A stretch of DNA of 64,000 bases from positions 2,461,001 to 2,525,000 of the forward strand of contig NZ_CP101833.1 in assembly GCF_024498355.1 (NCBI RefSeq), in the 5' to 3' direction. Numbering within the stretch: the first letter of the stretch is position 1; each line of letters begins with the position of its first letter. The position numbers and the translations under genes were made by a program. The notes under the pieces were generated by a model, which made no database searches, was not told where the DNA came from, and was given only the letters and a program-made list of their open reading frames with translations. Shown in pieces: positions 56,133 to 64,000 of this stretch. This DNA is from Bacillus pumilus. Its GTDB lineage: Bacteria; Bacillota; Bacilli; Bacillales; Bacillaceae.

Positions 56133-57404
56133 TCAAGACAAGTTTTTGATGAGCTCGTCAGCAAACTCAGAACACTTCACTTCTGTTGCGCCATCCATTA
56201 ATCTAGCAAAATCGTATGTGACGACTTTTGATGCGATTGTTTTTTCAACAGATTGAATCACTAGATCAGCTGCTTCCTGCCAGCCAAGGTGCTCAAGTAA
56301 AAGCACGCCTGATAGAAGAACAGAAGATGGATTCACTTTATCAAGACCAGCATATTTCGGAGCTGTTCCGTGAGTCGCTTCAAAAATAGCGTGTCCTGTT
56401 TCGTAGTTGATGTTTGCCCCTGGTGCGATACCAATTCCACCAACTTGTGCTGCAAGTGCATCAGAGATGTAGTCTCCGTTTAAGTTCATTGTTGCAACAA
56501 CCTCAAACTCAGCTGGACGAGTTAGGATTTGTTGAAGGAAAATATCTGCAATGCTGTCTTTGACAATGATTTTGCCAGCAGCTTCTGCTTCACTTTGCGC
56601 TTTGTTTGCCGCATCTTTTCCATCTTTTTCTACAATACGATCATATTGTGCCCATGTAAAGACTTTGTCGCCAAACTCTTTTTCAGCCACTTCGTAGCCC
56701 CAGTTTTTGAAGGCACCTTCTGTAAATTTCATGATGTTTCCTTTGTGAACAAGCGTCACAGATTTACGACCTTGGTCAATTGCATATTGGATAGCTGCTC
56801 TGACAAGACGAGATGTTCCTTCTTCAGAAACTGGCTTGATCCCGATACCTGAAGTTTCTGGGAAACGGATTTTGTTCACACCTAATTCGTTTTTCAAGAA
56901 GTCGATTAACTTCTTCACTTCGTCTGATCCTTTTGCATACTCGATTCCTGCATAGATATCTTCAGTGTTCTCACGGAAGATAACCATATCTGTATCTTCT
57001 GGACGTTTCACAGGAGATGGTACGCCTTGGAACCAGCGAACTGGACGTAAGCATGTGAATAAATCAAGCTCTTGTCTAAGTGCCACGTTTAATGAACGGA
57101 TTCCTCCACCAATTGGTGTTGTAAGTGGTCCTTTAATAGCAATTAAGTATTCACGAATGTCTTCAAGCGTTTGCTCTGGAAGCCACTCTCCAGTTTTATT
57201 GTAAGCTTTTTCACCTGCATATACTTCTTTCCAAGTGATTTGCTTTTCACCTTTATATGCTTTTTCTACAGCTGCTTCAAGAACTCTTGATGCTGCTTTC
57301 CAAATGTCAGGACCGATTCCGTCCCCTTCGATAAACGGGATAATTGGATTATTTGGTACATTCAATACGCCGCCAGTAACTGTAATTTTTTCGCCTTGTG
57401 ACAA
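56133..57404 (-). CDS. icd: Isocitrate dehydrogenase (NADP)
   Basis: Oxidative decarboxylation of isocitrate. The 423-residue protein has the substrate serine region ([18 protein letters not shown]), the metal-binding segment [19 protein letters not shown] and the C-terminal nucleotide motif [11 protein letters not shown]. The start is TTG at 57404, with GGGAGG 8 nt upstream; this gives exactly the B. subtilis length, so the longer frame is not used. A strong hairpin lies just before its ribosome binding site. Confidence 0.97.
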   Translation of the reverse strand: MSQGEKITVTGGVLNVPNNPIIPFIEGDGIGPDIWKAASRVLEAAVEKAYKGEKQITWKEVYAGEKAYNKTGEWLPEQTLEDIREYLIAIKGPLTTPIGGGIRSLNVALRQELDLFTCLRPVRWFQGVPSPVKRPEDTDMVIFRENTEDIYAGIEYAKGSDEVKKLIDFLKNELGVNKIRFPETSGIGIKPVSEEGTSRLVRAAIQYAIDQGRKSVTLVHKGNIMKFTEGAFKNWGYEVAEKEFGDKVFTWAQYDRIVEKDGKDAANKAQSEAEAAGKIIVKDSIADIFLQQILTRPAEFEVVATMNLNGDYISDALAAQVGGIGIAPGANINYETGHAIFEATHGTAPKYAGLDKVNPSSVLLSGVLLLEHLGWQEAADLVIQSVEKTIASKVVTYDFARLMDGATEVKCSEFADELIKNLS

Positions 57405-57439
57405 TGATATTACCTCCCAGGTTATGTAGTGAATATTTG

Positions 57440-57476
57440 AAACTTCTTGGCTTGATGTCTGCAAGCGAAGAAGTTT
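57440..57476 (-). repeat. Hairpin in the icd 5' region
   Basis: AAACTTCTT (57440-57448) pairs with AAGAAGTTT (57468-57476), and inner GCTTG pairs with CAAGC. No T-run follows on the coding strand, so it is a structure in the mRNA leader rather than a terminator. Confidence 0.75.
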
Positions 57477-57503
57477 TTCACATGATTCGTTTTTTGTTGA
57501 TAT

Positions 57504-57535
57504 GGAGGCTGATTGGTTTATTTGGATCAGCCTCC
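57504..57535 (-). repeat. Hairpin after citZ
   Basis: Perfect 10-bp stem GGAGGCTGAT/ATCAGCCTCC with a 12-nt loop, 16 nt after the citZ stop. No T-run follows, so processing or mRNA protection is as likely as termination. Confidence 0.75.
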
Positions 57536-57551
57536 GCTTATTCTATAAACA

Positions 57552-58670
57552 TTAGTCTCTTTCACTGATCGGAACAAACGTTTGAAGATCAGGTCCAATG
57601 TAATCAGCTCTTGGACGGATAAGACGGTTGTTGTCATATTGCTCTAAAATGTGAGCGATCCATCCAGAGAATCGGCTGATCACGAAAATTGGTGTAAACA
57701 AGTCATGATCAATACCAAGACTGTGATATACAGATGCAGAATAAAAATCGACATTCGGTGGAAGATTTTTCTCTGATGTCACGATTTCCTCTGCGCGAAC
57801 AGACATTTCATACCATTTCGGCTCACCAGTCAGGTTTGTTAAACGCTGGCTCATTTCTTTTAGATGTTTAGCACGCGGGTCACCTTGGCGGTATACACGG
57901 TGGCCAAAGCCCATAATTTTTTCTTTCTTCTCTAGCTTACCATGAATATAGGAATCTACGTTTTCGACTTCGCCAATTTCTGAAAGCATCTTCATCACGC
58001 CTTCATTGGCGCCGCCATGAAGCGGTCCTTTAAGCGCGCCGATGGCTGCTGTTACACCAGAGTAGATATCTGACAGTGTAGCAACACATACACGTGCTGT
58101 AAATGTCGACGCATTTAATTCATGATCCGCATGTAGAATGAGTGCCTTATCAATTGCCTCAATTTCTACTGGTGATGGTTCTTCGCCGTTTAGCATATAC
58201 AAGAAGTTCGCAGCATAGCTGTATTCTTCTTTTGGCTGTACAGGCTCAAGCCCCTTTCGAATGCGTGAGAACGCAGCGACAAGACCAGAAATTTTCGCCT
58301 GTAATCGAATGGCTTTTCTGTAATTCGCTTCTTTGTCCATAATCTCTGATTCATCATCGAGTAAACCTAGTAAGGATACCGCTGTACGAATCGCAGACAT
58401 TGGATGAACCCCATCCAGCGAATAAGATTTAAAGTGCTCAATGATTTCTTGCGGAATGTGAGCATTTTCATTGAGCTGCTGTTTTAGTTCACTCAGCTCC
58501 TGCTCATTCGGCAGCTTTAAGTGCCATAACAGGTAGACAATTTCTTCGAATGTAGCTTTTTCAGTTAAATCATCAATATTGTACCCTACATAAGTAAGAG
58601 TATCATCAATAATTGAGCTTACGGATGAAGTTGTTGCCACAATACCTTCTAGACCTCTTGTTGCTGTCAT
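57552..58670 (-). CDS. citZ: Citrate synthase II
   Basis: Main TCA-cycle citrate synthase. The 372-residue protein has the catalytic histidine regions ADHELNAST and GPLHGGANEG, and KIMGFGHRVYRQGDPR near residue 265. I use the ATG at 58670, preceded by AAAGGGGAGA, matching B. subtilis CitZ. A promoter about 180 nt upstream and two AGCGCT-centred palindromes in the leader point to CcpA control. It is the first gene of citZ-icd-mdh. Confidence 0.97.
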   Translation of the reverse strand: MTATRGLEGIVATTSSVSSIIDDTLTYVGYNIDDLTEKATFEEIVYLLWHLKLPNEQELSELKQQLNENAHIPQEIIEHFKSYSLDGVHPMSAIRTAVSLLGLLDDESEIMDKEANYRKAIRLQAKISGLVAAFSRIRKGLEPVQPKEEYSYAANFLYMLNGEEPSPVEIEAIDKALILHADHELNASTFTARVCVATLSDIYSGVTAAIGALKGPLHGGANEGVMKMLSEIGEVENVDSYIHGKLEKKEKIMGFGHRVYRQGDPRAKHLKEMSQRLTNLTGEPKWYEMSVRAEEIVTSEKNLPPNVDFYSASVYHSLGIDHDLFTPIFVISRFSGWIAHILEQYDNNRLIRPRADYIGPDLQTFVPISERD

Positions 58671-58723
58671 GTTCAATCTCCCCTTTTTAAAAAGATTCCC
58701 CTTCGTTGCAGAATTCTCGCTTT

Positions 58724-58737
58724 TGAAAGCGCTATCC
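58724..58737. promoter_or_regulatory. cre site in the citZ leader
   Basis: TGAAAGCGCTATCC matches the CcpA cre consensus at 13 of 14 positions. It lies about 115 nt after the predicted start site, where bound CcpA could block elongation. Confidence 0.7.
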
Positions 58738-58792
58738 AATCCGAATATGGTGGCAGGTTCAGAAAAGAAAATGCTTACATTTACCTATACGG

Positions 58793-58806
58793 TTAGAGCG
58801 CTTTTA
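58793..58806. promoter_or_regulatory. Second cre-like palindrome of citZ
   Basis: A weaker AGCGCT-centred site (minus-strand AAAAGCGCTCTAA, about 11 of 14 matches), roughly 70 bp from the first. Confidence 0.4.
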
Positions 58807-58855
58807 GCCTCATATCTCTTGTGTGATCAATGAGTTCAAAATTAAGCCTATTCCC

Positions 58856-58884
58856 ATTATAAACAATAATCAGACATTTGTTAA
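58856..58884 (-). promoter_or_regulatory. Sigma-A promoter of citZ
   Basis: Minus-strand TTAACA (58879-58884), a 17-nt spacer and perfect TATAAT (58856-58861). The -35 is part of a near-palindrome, GTTAAACATTTAAC (58880-58893), a possible repressor site. The remaining gap to ytwI (to 59010) is AT-rich with no ORF. Confidence 0.8.
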
Positions 58885-59014
58885 ATGTTTAACTATAATT
58901 TTTTTTGATAAATTTTTTTTCAGCCTTCCGTTTAGGGCATGGAATAAAGGGATTTTACTTCTTTTAATATATTTAATTATGTTTTATTGCAAAAGCTCGC
59001 GCAAGAAAAAAATA

Positions 59015-59045
59015 AAAAAGAAAGTGACATGAGCCACTCTCTTTT
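59015..59045 (-). terminator. Terminator of ytwI
   Basis: Minus-strand AAAAGAGAGTG, a loop, then CACTTTCTTTT and a T-rich tail, immediately after ytwI. Confidence 0.8.
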
Positions 59046-59509
59046 CATCCGCTGAAAAATTTCACAGCTTGCATCGCCAAATAGGCAATTCCTGCACCGA
59101 TCAGCGGGCCAACAGCCACACCTTTAAATAAACTGACGGCCAAAATCGTGCCGAATACAAGCGCTGCCGTAATATGCGGATCATTTTCGAGTAGTACAAT
59201 GCCGTTTTTTGCAATAAGTGCTACTAATATACCCGCTCCAAGTGCAATCCAAGCATAGGAAGATTTCACCGCTTCTCCAAGCTGCTTAAATCCAATGTCA
59301 CCTGTTGCGATCGGCACAAGCACAGCAATTGTAATGACGGTCACCCCCCAATTGATGCCTTTTGATTGCAGAACCGGGAAAATTTTCTGATCCAGGCCAA
59401 TGAGCTTAATCACAATCAGCACAGAAACCGCTAAAATTAACGAATTGTTCTTCGCAATAAGTGCAATCACGAGTAAAAGAACCAAAAATAAATTTGCTTG
59501 AGTAAACAT
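59045..59509 (-). CDS. ytwI: DUF441 membrane protein YtwI
   Basis: Integral membrane protein of unknown function. The 154 residues form four to five hydrophobic helices with DUF441 segments (LDQKIFPVLQSKGINWGVTV and GAGIAYLAMQAVKFFSG). It is divergent from ytvI, with no shared strong promoter recognised in the 101-nt gap. Confidence 0.87.
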   Translation of the reverse strand: MFTQANLFLVLLLVIALIAKNNSLILAVSVLIVIKLIGLDQKIFPVLQSKGINWGVTVITIAVLVPIATGDIGFKQLGEAVKSSYAWIALGAGILVALIAKNGIVLLENDPHITAALVFGTILAVSLFKGVAVGPLIGAGIAYLAMQAVKFFSG

Positions 59510-59610
59510 ACGCCGCCCCTTCCTTTCTTTTTATTGCGACCTTTTCATATTACTAATCTTTTTGAATAAAATGAAGTATCGGACATGCTTGTTTTTTTGG
59601 AGGGGATTGT

Positions 59611-60729
59611 GTGAATCACGCCTATGTGGCCATTTTTCTGCGAAGTTTGATGATGATCAGCATTGCCGTGTTTGCGGTTGTCTTTTTATATCAGTCTTTT
59701 CCGTTTTTATATCCTTTTTGGATCGCACTTGTTGTGTCCTGTTTGATTCATCCTGCCGTCTGCAAAATAGAAGAGATCACCGGGATGCCAAGAGGGTTTG
59801 TCGTGGTTATTGTTCTATTGCTCTTTTTAGTGGCTGCAGCCGGCTTAATGACGCTTTTAGTAGCGGAAATCATTTCAGGAAGTGCTTATTTAGCAAAAGT
59901 ATTGCCTGGTCACCTTGATCAAATGATCAGTATTGTGGAGCAGTTTTTCACAAATAAAATTCTGCCTTTATATCATGATTTGACTGCCCAATTTAATACA
60001 CTTCAAGCAGGACAACAGGAATCAATTTTGGGACAAATTCAAGCACTTGGCGACGAAGCAGCCGCGAAAATCGGGACTTTTCTTTCAAAAACACTCGAAC
60101 TCATTCCGGTTTTTTTAGGTCTTTTGCCTGATGCAGCAGCAACGCTTTTATTTTCCGCACTAGCGACTTTTTTTATCACAAAAGATTGGTTTACTTTAAA
60201 AAAATATGGTTCACGTATCTTTCCCGCAAAGTGGATGCAGCATACACGCGCCATTTTATCTGAAATCAAAAAAGCGATTACTGGCTTTATGAAAGCTCAG
60301 CTTCTGCTCGTTGCCATAACCATCGGCATCGTGCTCATCGGGCTGATCATCTTAAAAGTCGATCATGCTTTTGTGATCGCATTATGTATTGGGCTTGTCG
60401 ATTTACTTCCTTACATCGGCAGCGGAACTGTTTTTCTACCTTGGATCATTTACTCCGCCATGACAGGCAATCTTTCACTTGCCATCGGGCTGGGCATTTT
60501 GTATATTGTCGTATTAATTCAAAGACAAATATCAGAGCCGAAAGTCTTAAGTAAATCCATCGGACTTAATCCTTTAGCAACGCTTGTAGCGCTATTTGTC
60601 GGGTTAAAATGGTTTGGTTTTCTCGGACTTGCCCTTGGCCCTGCTTCTCTTGTCGTATGGCAGGCGTTTCGTAATGCAGGTGTTTTCAGGGATATTTATC
60701 AGTACATTAGGTATGGCATGCAAAAGTAA
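59611..60729 (+). CDS. ytvI: AI-2E family transporter YtvI
   Basis: Polytopic membrane protein of the AI-2E/PerM exporter family; substrate unknown. The 372-residue product has about eight hydrophobic spans. The family pattern PRGFVVVIVLLLFLVAAAGL comes after the first helices, and DLLPYIGSGTVFLPWIIYS and EPKVLSKSIGLNPLATLVAL near the C-terminus. The start is GTG at 59611, with GGAGGGG upstream. It is convergent with fxsA. Confidence 0.9.
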   Translation: MNHAYVAIFLRSLMMISIAVFAVVFLYQSFPFLYPFWIALVVSCLIHPAVCKIEEITGMPRGFVVVIVLLLFLVAAAGLMTLLVAEIISGSAYLAKVLPGHLDQMISIVEQFFTNKILPLYHDLTAQFNTLQAGQQESILGQIQALGDEAAAKIGTFLSKTLELIPVFLGLLPDAAATLLFSALATFFITKDWFTLKKYGSRIFPAKWMQHTRAILSEIKKAITGFMKAQLLLVAITIGIVLIGLIILKVDHAFVIALCIGLVDLLPYIGSGTVFLPWIIYSAMTGNLSLAIGLGILYIVVLIQRQISEPKVLSKSIGLNPLATLVALFVGLKWFGFLGLALGPASLVVWQAFRNAGVFRDIYQYIRYGMQK

Positions 60730-60755
60730 AAGAGACCTTCTGATGAGGTCTCTTT
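60729..60755. terminator. Bidirectional terminator between ytvI and fxsA
   Basis: AAAGAGACC (60729-60737) pairs with GGTCTCTTT (60747-60755); it overlaps the stop codons of both convergent genes. Confidence 0.85.
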
Positions 60756-61140
60756 AGCGAATAATGGTATAGCGTTTCCGGTTTGACATGTTTCTGAGCC
60801 AGCGTTCAAAGAGCGGCTTGATTCGTTTTCTCGTCATCGGAATGAGCAGCAAGGCCCCAATGAGATCCGATAAGAAGCCTGGAATGAGCAGCAGCAAACC
60901 GCCAATGAGAATGCAAAAGCCATCTACAATGGTTGCCCCTGGCATCTTGCCATATTGTAAATCTCGCTGCACTTTCTGAAATGCTTCAATTCCTTGCTTT
61001 CTTGCAAAATAAGCACCTAATGCACTCGTGAGCACGATGATGAGCATCGTTGGTAAAATGCCAATGATTTTACTTGAGATTAAAAACAAACTAATTTCCA
61101 CTGCAGGGAACAGAATCAATAATAGTAGAAAATATTTCAA
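60754..61140 (-). CDS. fxsA: FxsA family membrane protein
   Basis: Small membrane protein of the FxsA family (suppressor of phage F exclusion in E. coli; role in Bacillus unknown). The 128 residues include about three hydrophobic spans, a central ARKQGIEAFQKVQRDLQYGK region and a basic C-terminus. I start at TTG (61140), which has AGGTG about 6 nt upstream and aligns with the B. subtilis start MKxxLLLL; the GTG 9 nt further out overlaps the binding site. The B. subtilis name is ytzA. Confidence 0.88.
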   Translation of the reverse strand: MKYFLLLLILFPAVEISLFLISSKIIGILPTMLIIVLTSALGAYFARKQGIEAFQKVQRDLQYGKMPGATIVDGFCILIGGLLLLIPGFLSDLIGALLLIPMTRKRIKPLFERWLRNMSNRKRYTIIR

Positions 61141-61206
61141 CCATATCACCTCATGGGGTATCTTTCATCGAAAGCTGTTTACTTTTTTTAGTGTAACATA
61201 AAAAAA

Positions 61207-61230
61207 GAGAGGAGTCAGACAACTCCCCTC
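61207..61230 (-). terminator. Terminator of pfkA-pyk
   Basis: GAGAGGAGT (61207-61215) pairs with ACTCCCCTC (61222-61230), followed by seven T on the minus strand after pyk. Confidence 0.85.
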
Positions 61231-61239
61231 GTGTGTGAT

Positions 61240-63000
61240 TTAAAGGACGCTTGCACGGCCTTTGTAGATCGCTCCGCGTGTTGGATCTACTGTAATCTCT
61301 TCGCCTTCTTTTAGAAGTGTTGTTGCGCTGTCAAGACCAACAATCACTGGAATGCCAAGGCTGAGTCCAACGACTGCTGCATGGCTTGTTAAACCGCCTT
61401 CTTCTGTGATAAGAGCAGATGCTTTCTCTAAAGCGCCCATCATATCACGGTCTGTGCAGTTCGCTACAAGAATTGCACCATCGTACATTTTTTCGTCTGC
61501 TTCTTTTCCGCTTTGTGCAATGACAACCGGTCCAAATGCAGATTTACGGCCAATTCCTTGACCCTTCGCAATGATGTCACCGACAACATATACTTTCATT
61601 AAGTTCGTTGTACCTGTTTCACCAACTGGCACACCTGCTGTAATCACAATCAAGTCGCCATGTCTGACATAGCCAGTTTCAATTGACTTCTCTACTGCAT
61701 TCTCAAGCATTTCATCTGTAGAGTTCGTATTTGATCCGCTCTTAGCAAATACGCCGAATACAAGAGATAGCTTTCTAGCCACTGATTCGTTTGCTGTTAC
61801 CGCTACGATTGGTGCTTTTGGTCTATATTTTGAAATCATTCTCGCTGTATGACCGCTTTCAGTAGGTGTCACAATCGCTGCCACGTCAAGCTTCATTGCT
61901 GTATGCGCAACTGATTGGCCGATGGCATCTGTAATGCTGACTTCTACTTCTTCGCTTCTGCGAGAAAGAATCGCTTTATAGTTTAGTGCTTCCTCTGAAC
62001 GTGATGCAATGTTGTGCATCGTTTGTACAGCTTCAACTGGGTATGTCCCTGCTGCTGTTTCACCAGAAAGCATAATCGCATCTGTGCCGTCAAATATCGC
62101 ATTTGCCACGTCACTTGCTTCCGCACGAGTTGGACGAGGGTTACGCTGCATGCTGTCCAGCATTTGAGTAGCTGTGATCACAGGCTTGCCTAAACGATTG
62201 CATTTTTTAATCAGCATTTTTTGAACAAGCGGTACTTCTTCTGCTGGGATCTCTACACCAAGGTCTCCACGTGCAACCATCAGACCGTCTGATACCTCAA
62301 GGATCTCATCGATGTTATCAACACCCTCTTGGTTTTCAATCTTAGGAATGATTTGAATGTCAGCCGCGTTATTCTTTTCAAGAAGCTCACGAATTTCAAG
62401 AACATCAGAAGCTCGTCTTACAAAAGAAGCTGCGATGAAATCAACGCCTTGTTCAATTCCGAACAGAATATCATTGGCATCTTTTTCTGTAATACCTGGC
62501 AGGTTCACACTCACACCTGGTACGTTTACACCTTTTTTGTTTTTGAGCGTGCCAGTATTCATGACTTTCGTGACGATTTCTTTGCGGTCCTTGTTGAGTT
62601 CTTTAACCTCTAAACCAATGAGACCATCATCTAATAGAATGGTTGAGCCCACTTCTACATCATGAATTAAATCTTCGTACGTCACACTAATTCTTTCCGT
62701 ATTCCCTACAATGTCTTCCATACTCACGATGAGATCAGCACCAGCTACTAGCTCAATTGAGCCGTTTTCAACAGTACGTGTACGGATCTCTGGACCTTTT
62801 GTATCAAGAAGGATCGCAATGTCCTTGCCTAAAGTTTTACCTGCTTTACGAATGTTTTCGATGCGTGCACCATGCTCTTCAAAATCTCCATGAGAGAAGT
62901 TTAGTCTGGCTACATTCATTCCTGCTTCAATCAATTCAGTCAGCGTTTCAATGCTTTCACTTGCTGGACCGATTGTACAAACGATTTTTGTCTTTCTCAT
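61240..63000 (-). CDS. pyk: Pyruvate kinase
   Basis: Last step of glycolysis, PEP plus ADP to pyruvate plus ATP. The 586-residue protein begins [16 protein letters not shown] and has the active-site segment [17 protein letters not shown] and the [14 protein letters not shown] motif. It carries the extra C-terminal PEP-utiliser-like domain with [20 protein letters not shown] (about residues 480-586) typical of Bacillus enzymes. It follows pfkA by 27 nt in one operon. Confidence 0.98.
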   Translation of the reverse strand: MRKTKIVCTIGPASESIETLTELIEAGMNVARLNFSHGDFEEHGARIENIRKAGKTLGKDIAILLDTKGPEIRTRTVENGSIELVAGADLIVSMEDIVGNTERISVTYEDLIHDVEVGSTILLDDGLIGLEVKELNKDRKEIVTKVMNTGTLKNKKGVNVPGVSVNLPGITEKDANDILFGIEQGVDFIAASFVRRASDVLEIRELLEKNNAADIQIIPKIENQEGVDNIDEILEVSDGLMVARGDLGVEIPAEEVPLVQKMLIKKCNRLGKPVITATQMLDSMQRNPRPTRAEASDVANAIFDGTDAIMLSGETAAGTYPVEAVQTMHNIASRSEEALNYKAILSRRSEEVEVSITDAIGQSVAHTAMKLDVAAIVTPTESGHTARMISKYRPKAPIVAVTANESVARKLSLVFGVFAKSGSNTNSTDEMLENAVEKSIETGYVRHGDLIVITAGVPVGETGTTNLMKVYVVGDIIAKGQGIGRKSAFGPVVIAQSGKEADEKMYDGAILVANCTDRDMMGALEKASALITEEGGLTSHAAVVGLSLGIPVIVGLDSATTLLKEGEEITVDPTRGAIYKGRASVL

Positions 63001-63027
63001 TACTGTTCCTCCTAAGGTCTTCTCGTT

Positions 63028-63999
<972 letters not shown>

Positions 64000-64000
64000 A

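Overview
The window is a continuous stretch of low-GC Firmicute core chromosome. Gene content, gene order and protein sequences match the sdhCAB-to-pfkA interval of Bacillus subtilis. The divergence from B. subtilis, plus a few insertions and gaps, suggests the Bacillus pumilus/altitudinis/safensis group. That assignment comes from recalled protein sequences, not from a search. Nearly all genes lie on the minus strand. The plus-strand exceptions are yslB, rnhC, sspI, ysdB, ysaA and ytvI. No rRNA, tRNA, CRISPR array, prophage or complete insertion sequence was found.

Layout: 65-3237 holds complex II (sdhCAB). 3521-7975 holds yslB, aspartokinase lysC under a lysine riboswitch, uvrC and trxA. 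8072-9700 holds a tiny membrane ORF and a GH51 arabinofuranosidase. 9776-14876 is the fatty-acid degradation cluster (lcfA, fadR, fadB, etfB, etfA), with a strong promoter and a FadR-type palindrome in front of fadR. 14978-16001 holds an Imm63-like orphan, a 25-residue membrane ORF and yshE. 16016-22078 holds mutS2, polX, cvpA, zapA and rnhC. 22135-26715 holds pheST under a T-box, and the rRNA methyltransferase gene ysgA. 26829-31209 holds sspI, cstA, ysdC, ysdB and ysdA. 31273-32655 is the infC-rpmI-rplT operon with an attenuator leader. 32736-36518 holds the LytST-PftAB pyruvate system. 36696-37975 holds ysaA and a small decayed locus with an IS3-family remnant. 38133-44944 holds thrS under a T-box, ytxC, ytxB, dnaI, dnaB and nrdR. 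44949-47156 holds an unknown gene, speD and gapB. 47329-52253 holds coaE, ytaF, mutM and polA. 52508-54971 holds phoPR. 55160-58670 holds citZ-icd-mdh. 59045-63987 holds ytwI, ytvI, fxsA, pyk and pfkA.

How the genes work together: the region combines central carbon metabolism (TCA enzymes, complex II, lower glycolysis, gluconeogenic GapB, pyruvate uptake), fatty-acid oxidation with its electron-transfer flavoprotein, DNA repair and replication (UvrC, MutS2, PolX, RNase HIII, MutM, PolA, primosome proteins DnaB and DnaI, NrdR) and translation (ThrRS, PheRS, IF3, L35, L20). RNA-level control is prominent: a lysine riboswitch, two T-boxes, an L20-type leader and several unexplained intercistronic hairpins. 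Many genes use TTG or GTG starts, and infC uses ATT.

I did not find an obviously new multi-gene system. The best leads are a possible short RNA in the cstA-ysdC gap, the Imm63-like orphan, two very short membrane ORFs with good ribosome binding sites, the operator layout upstream of pftA, and the PAS/IS3 fusion remnant.
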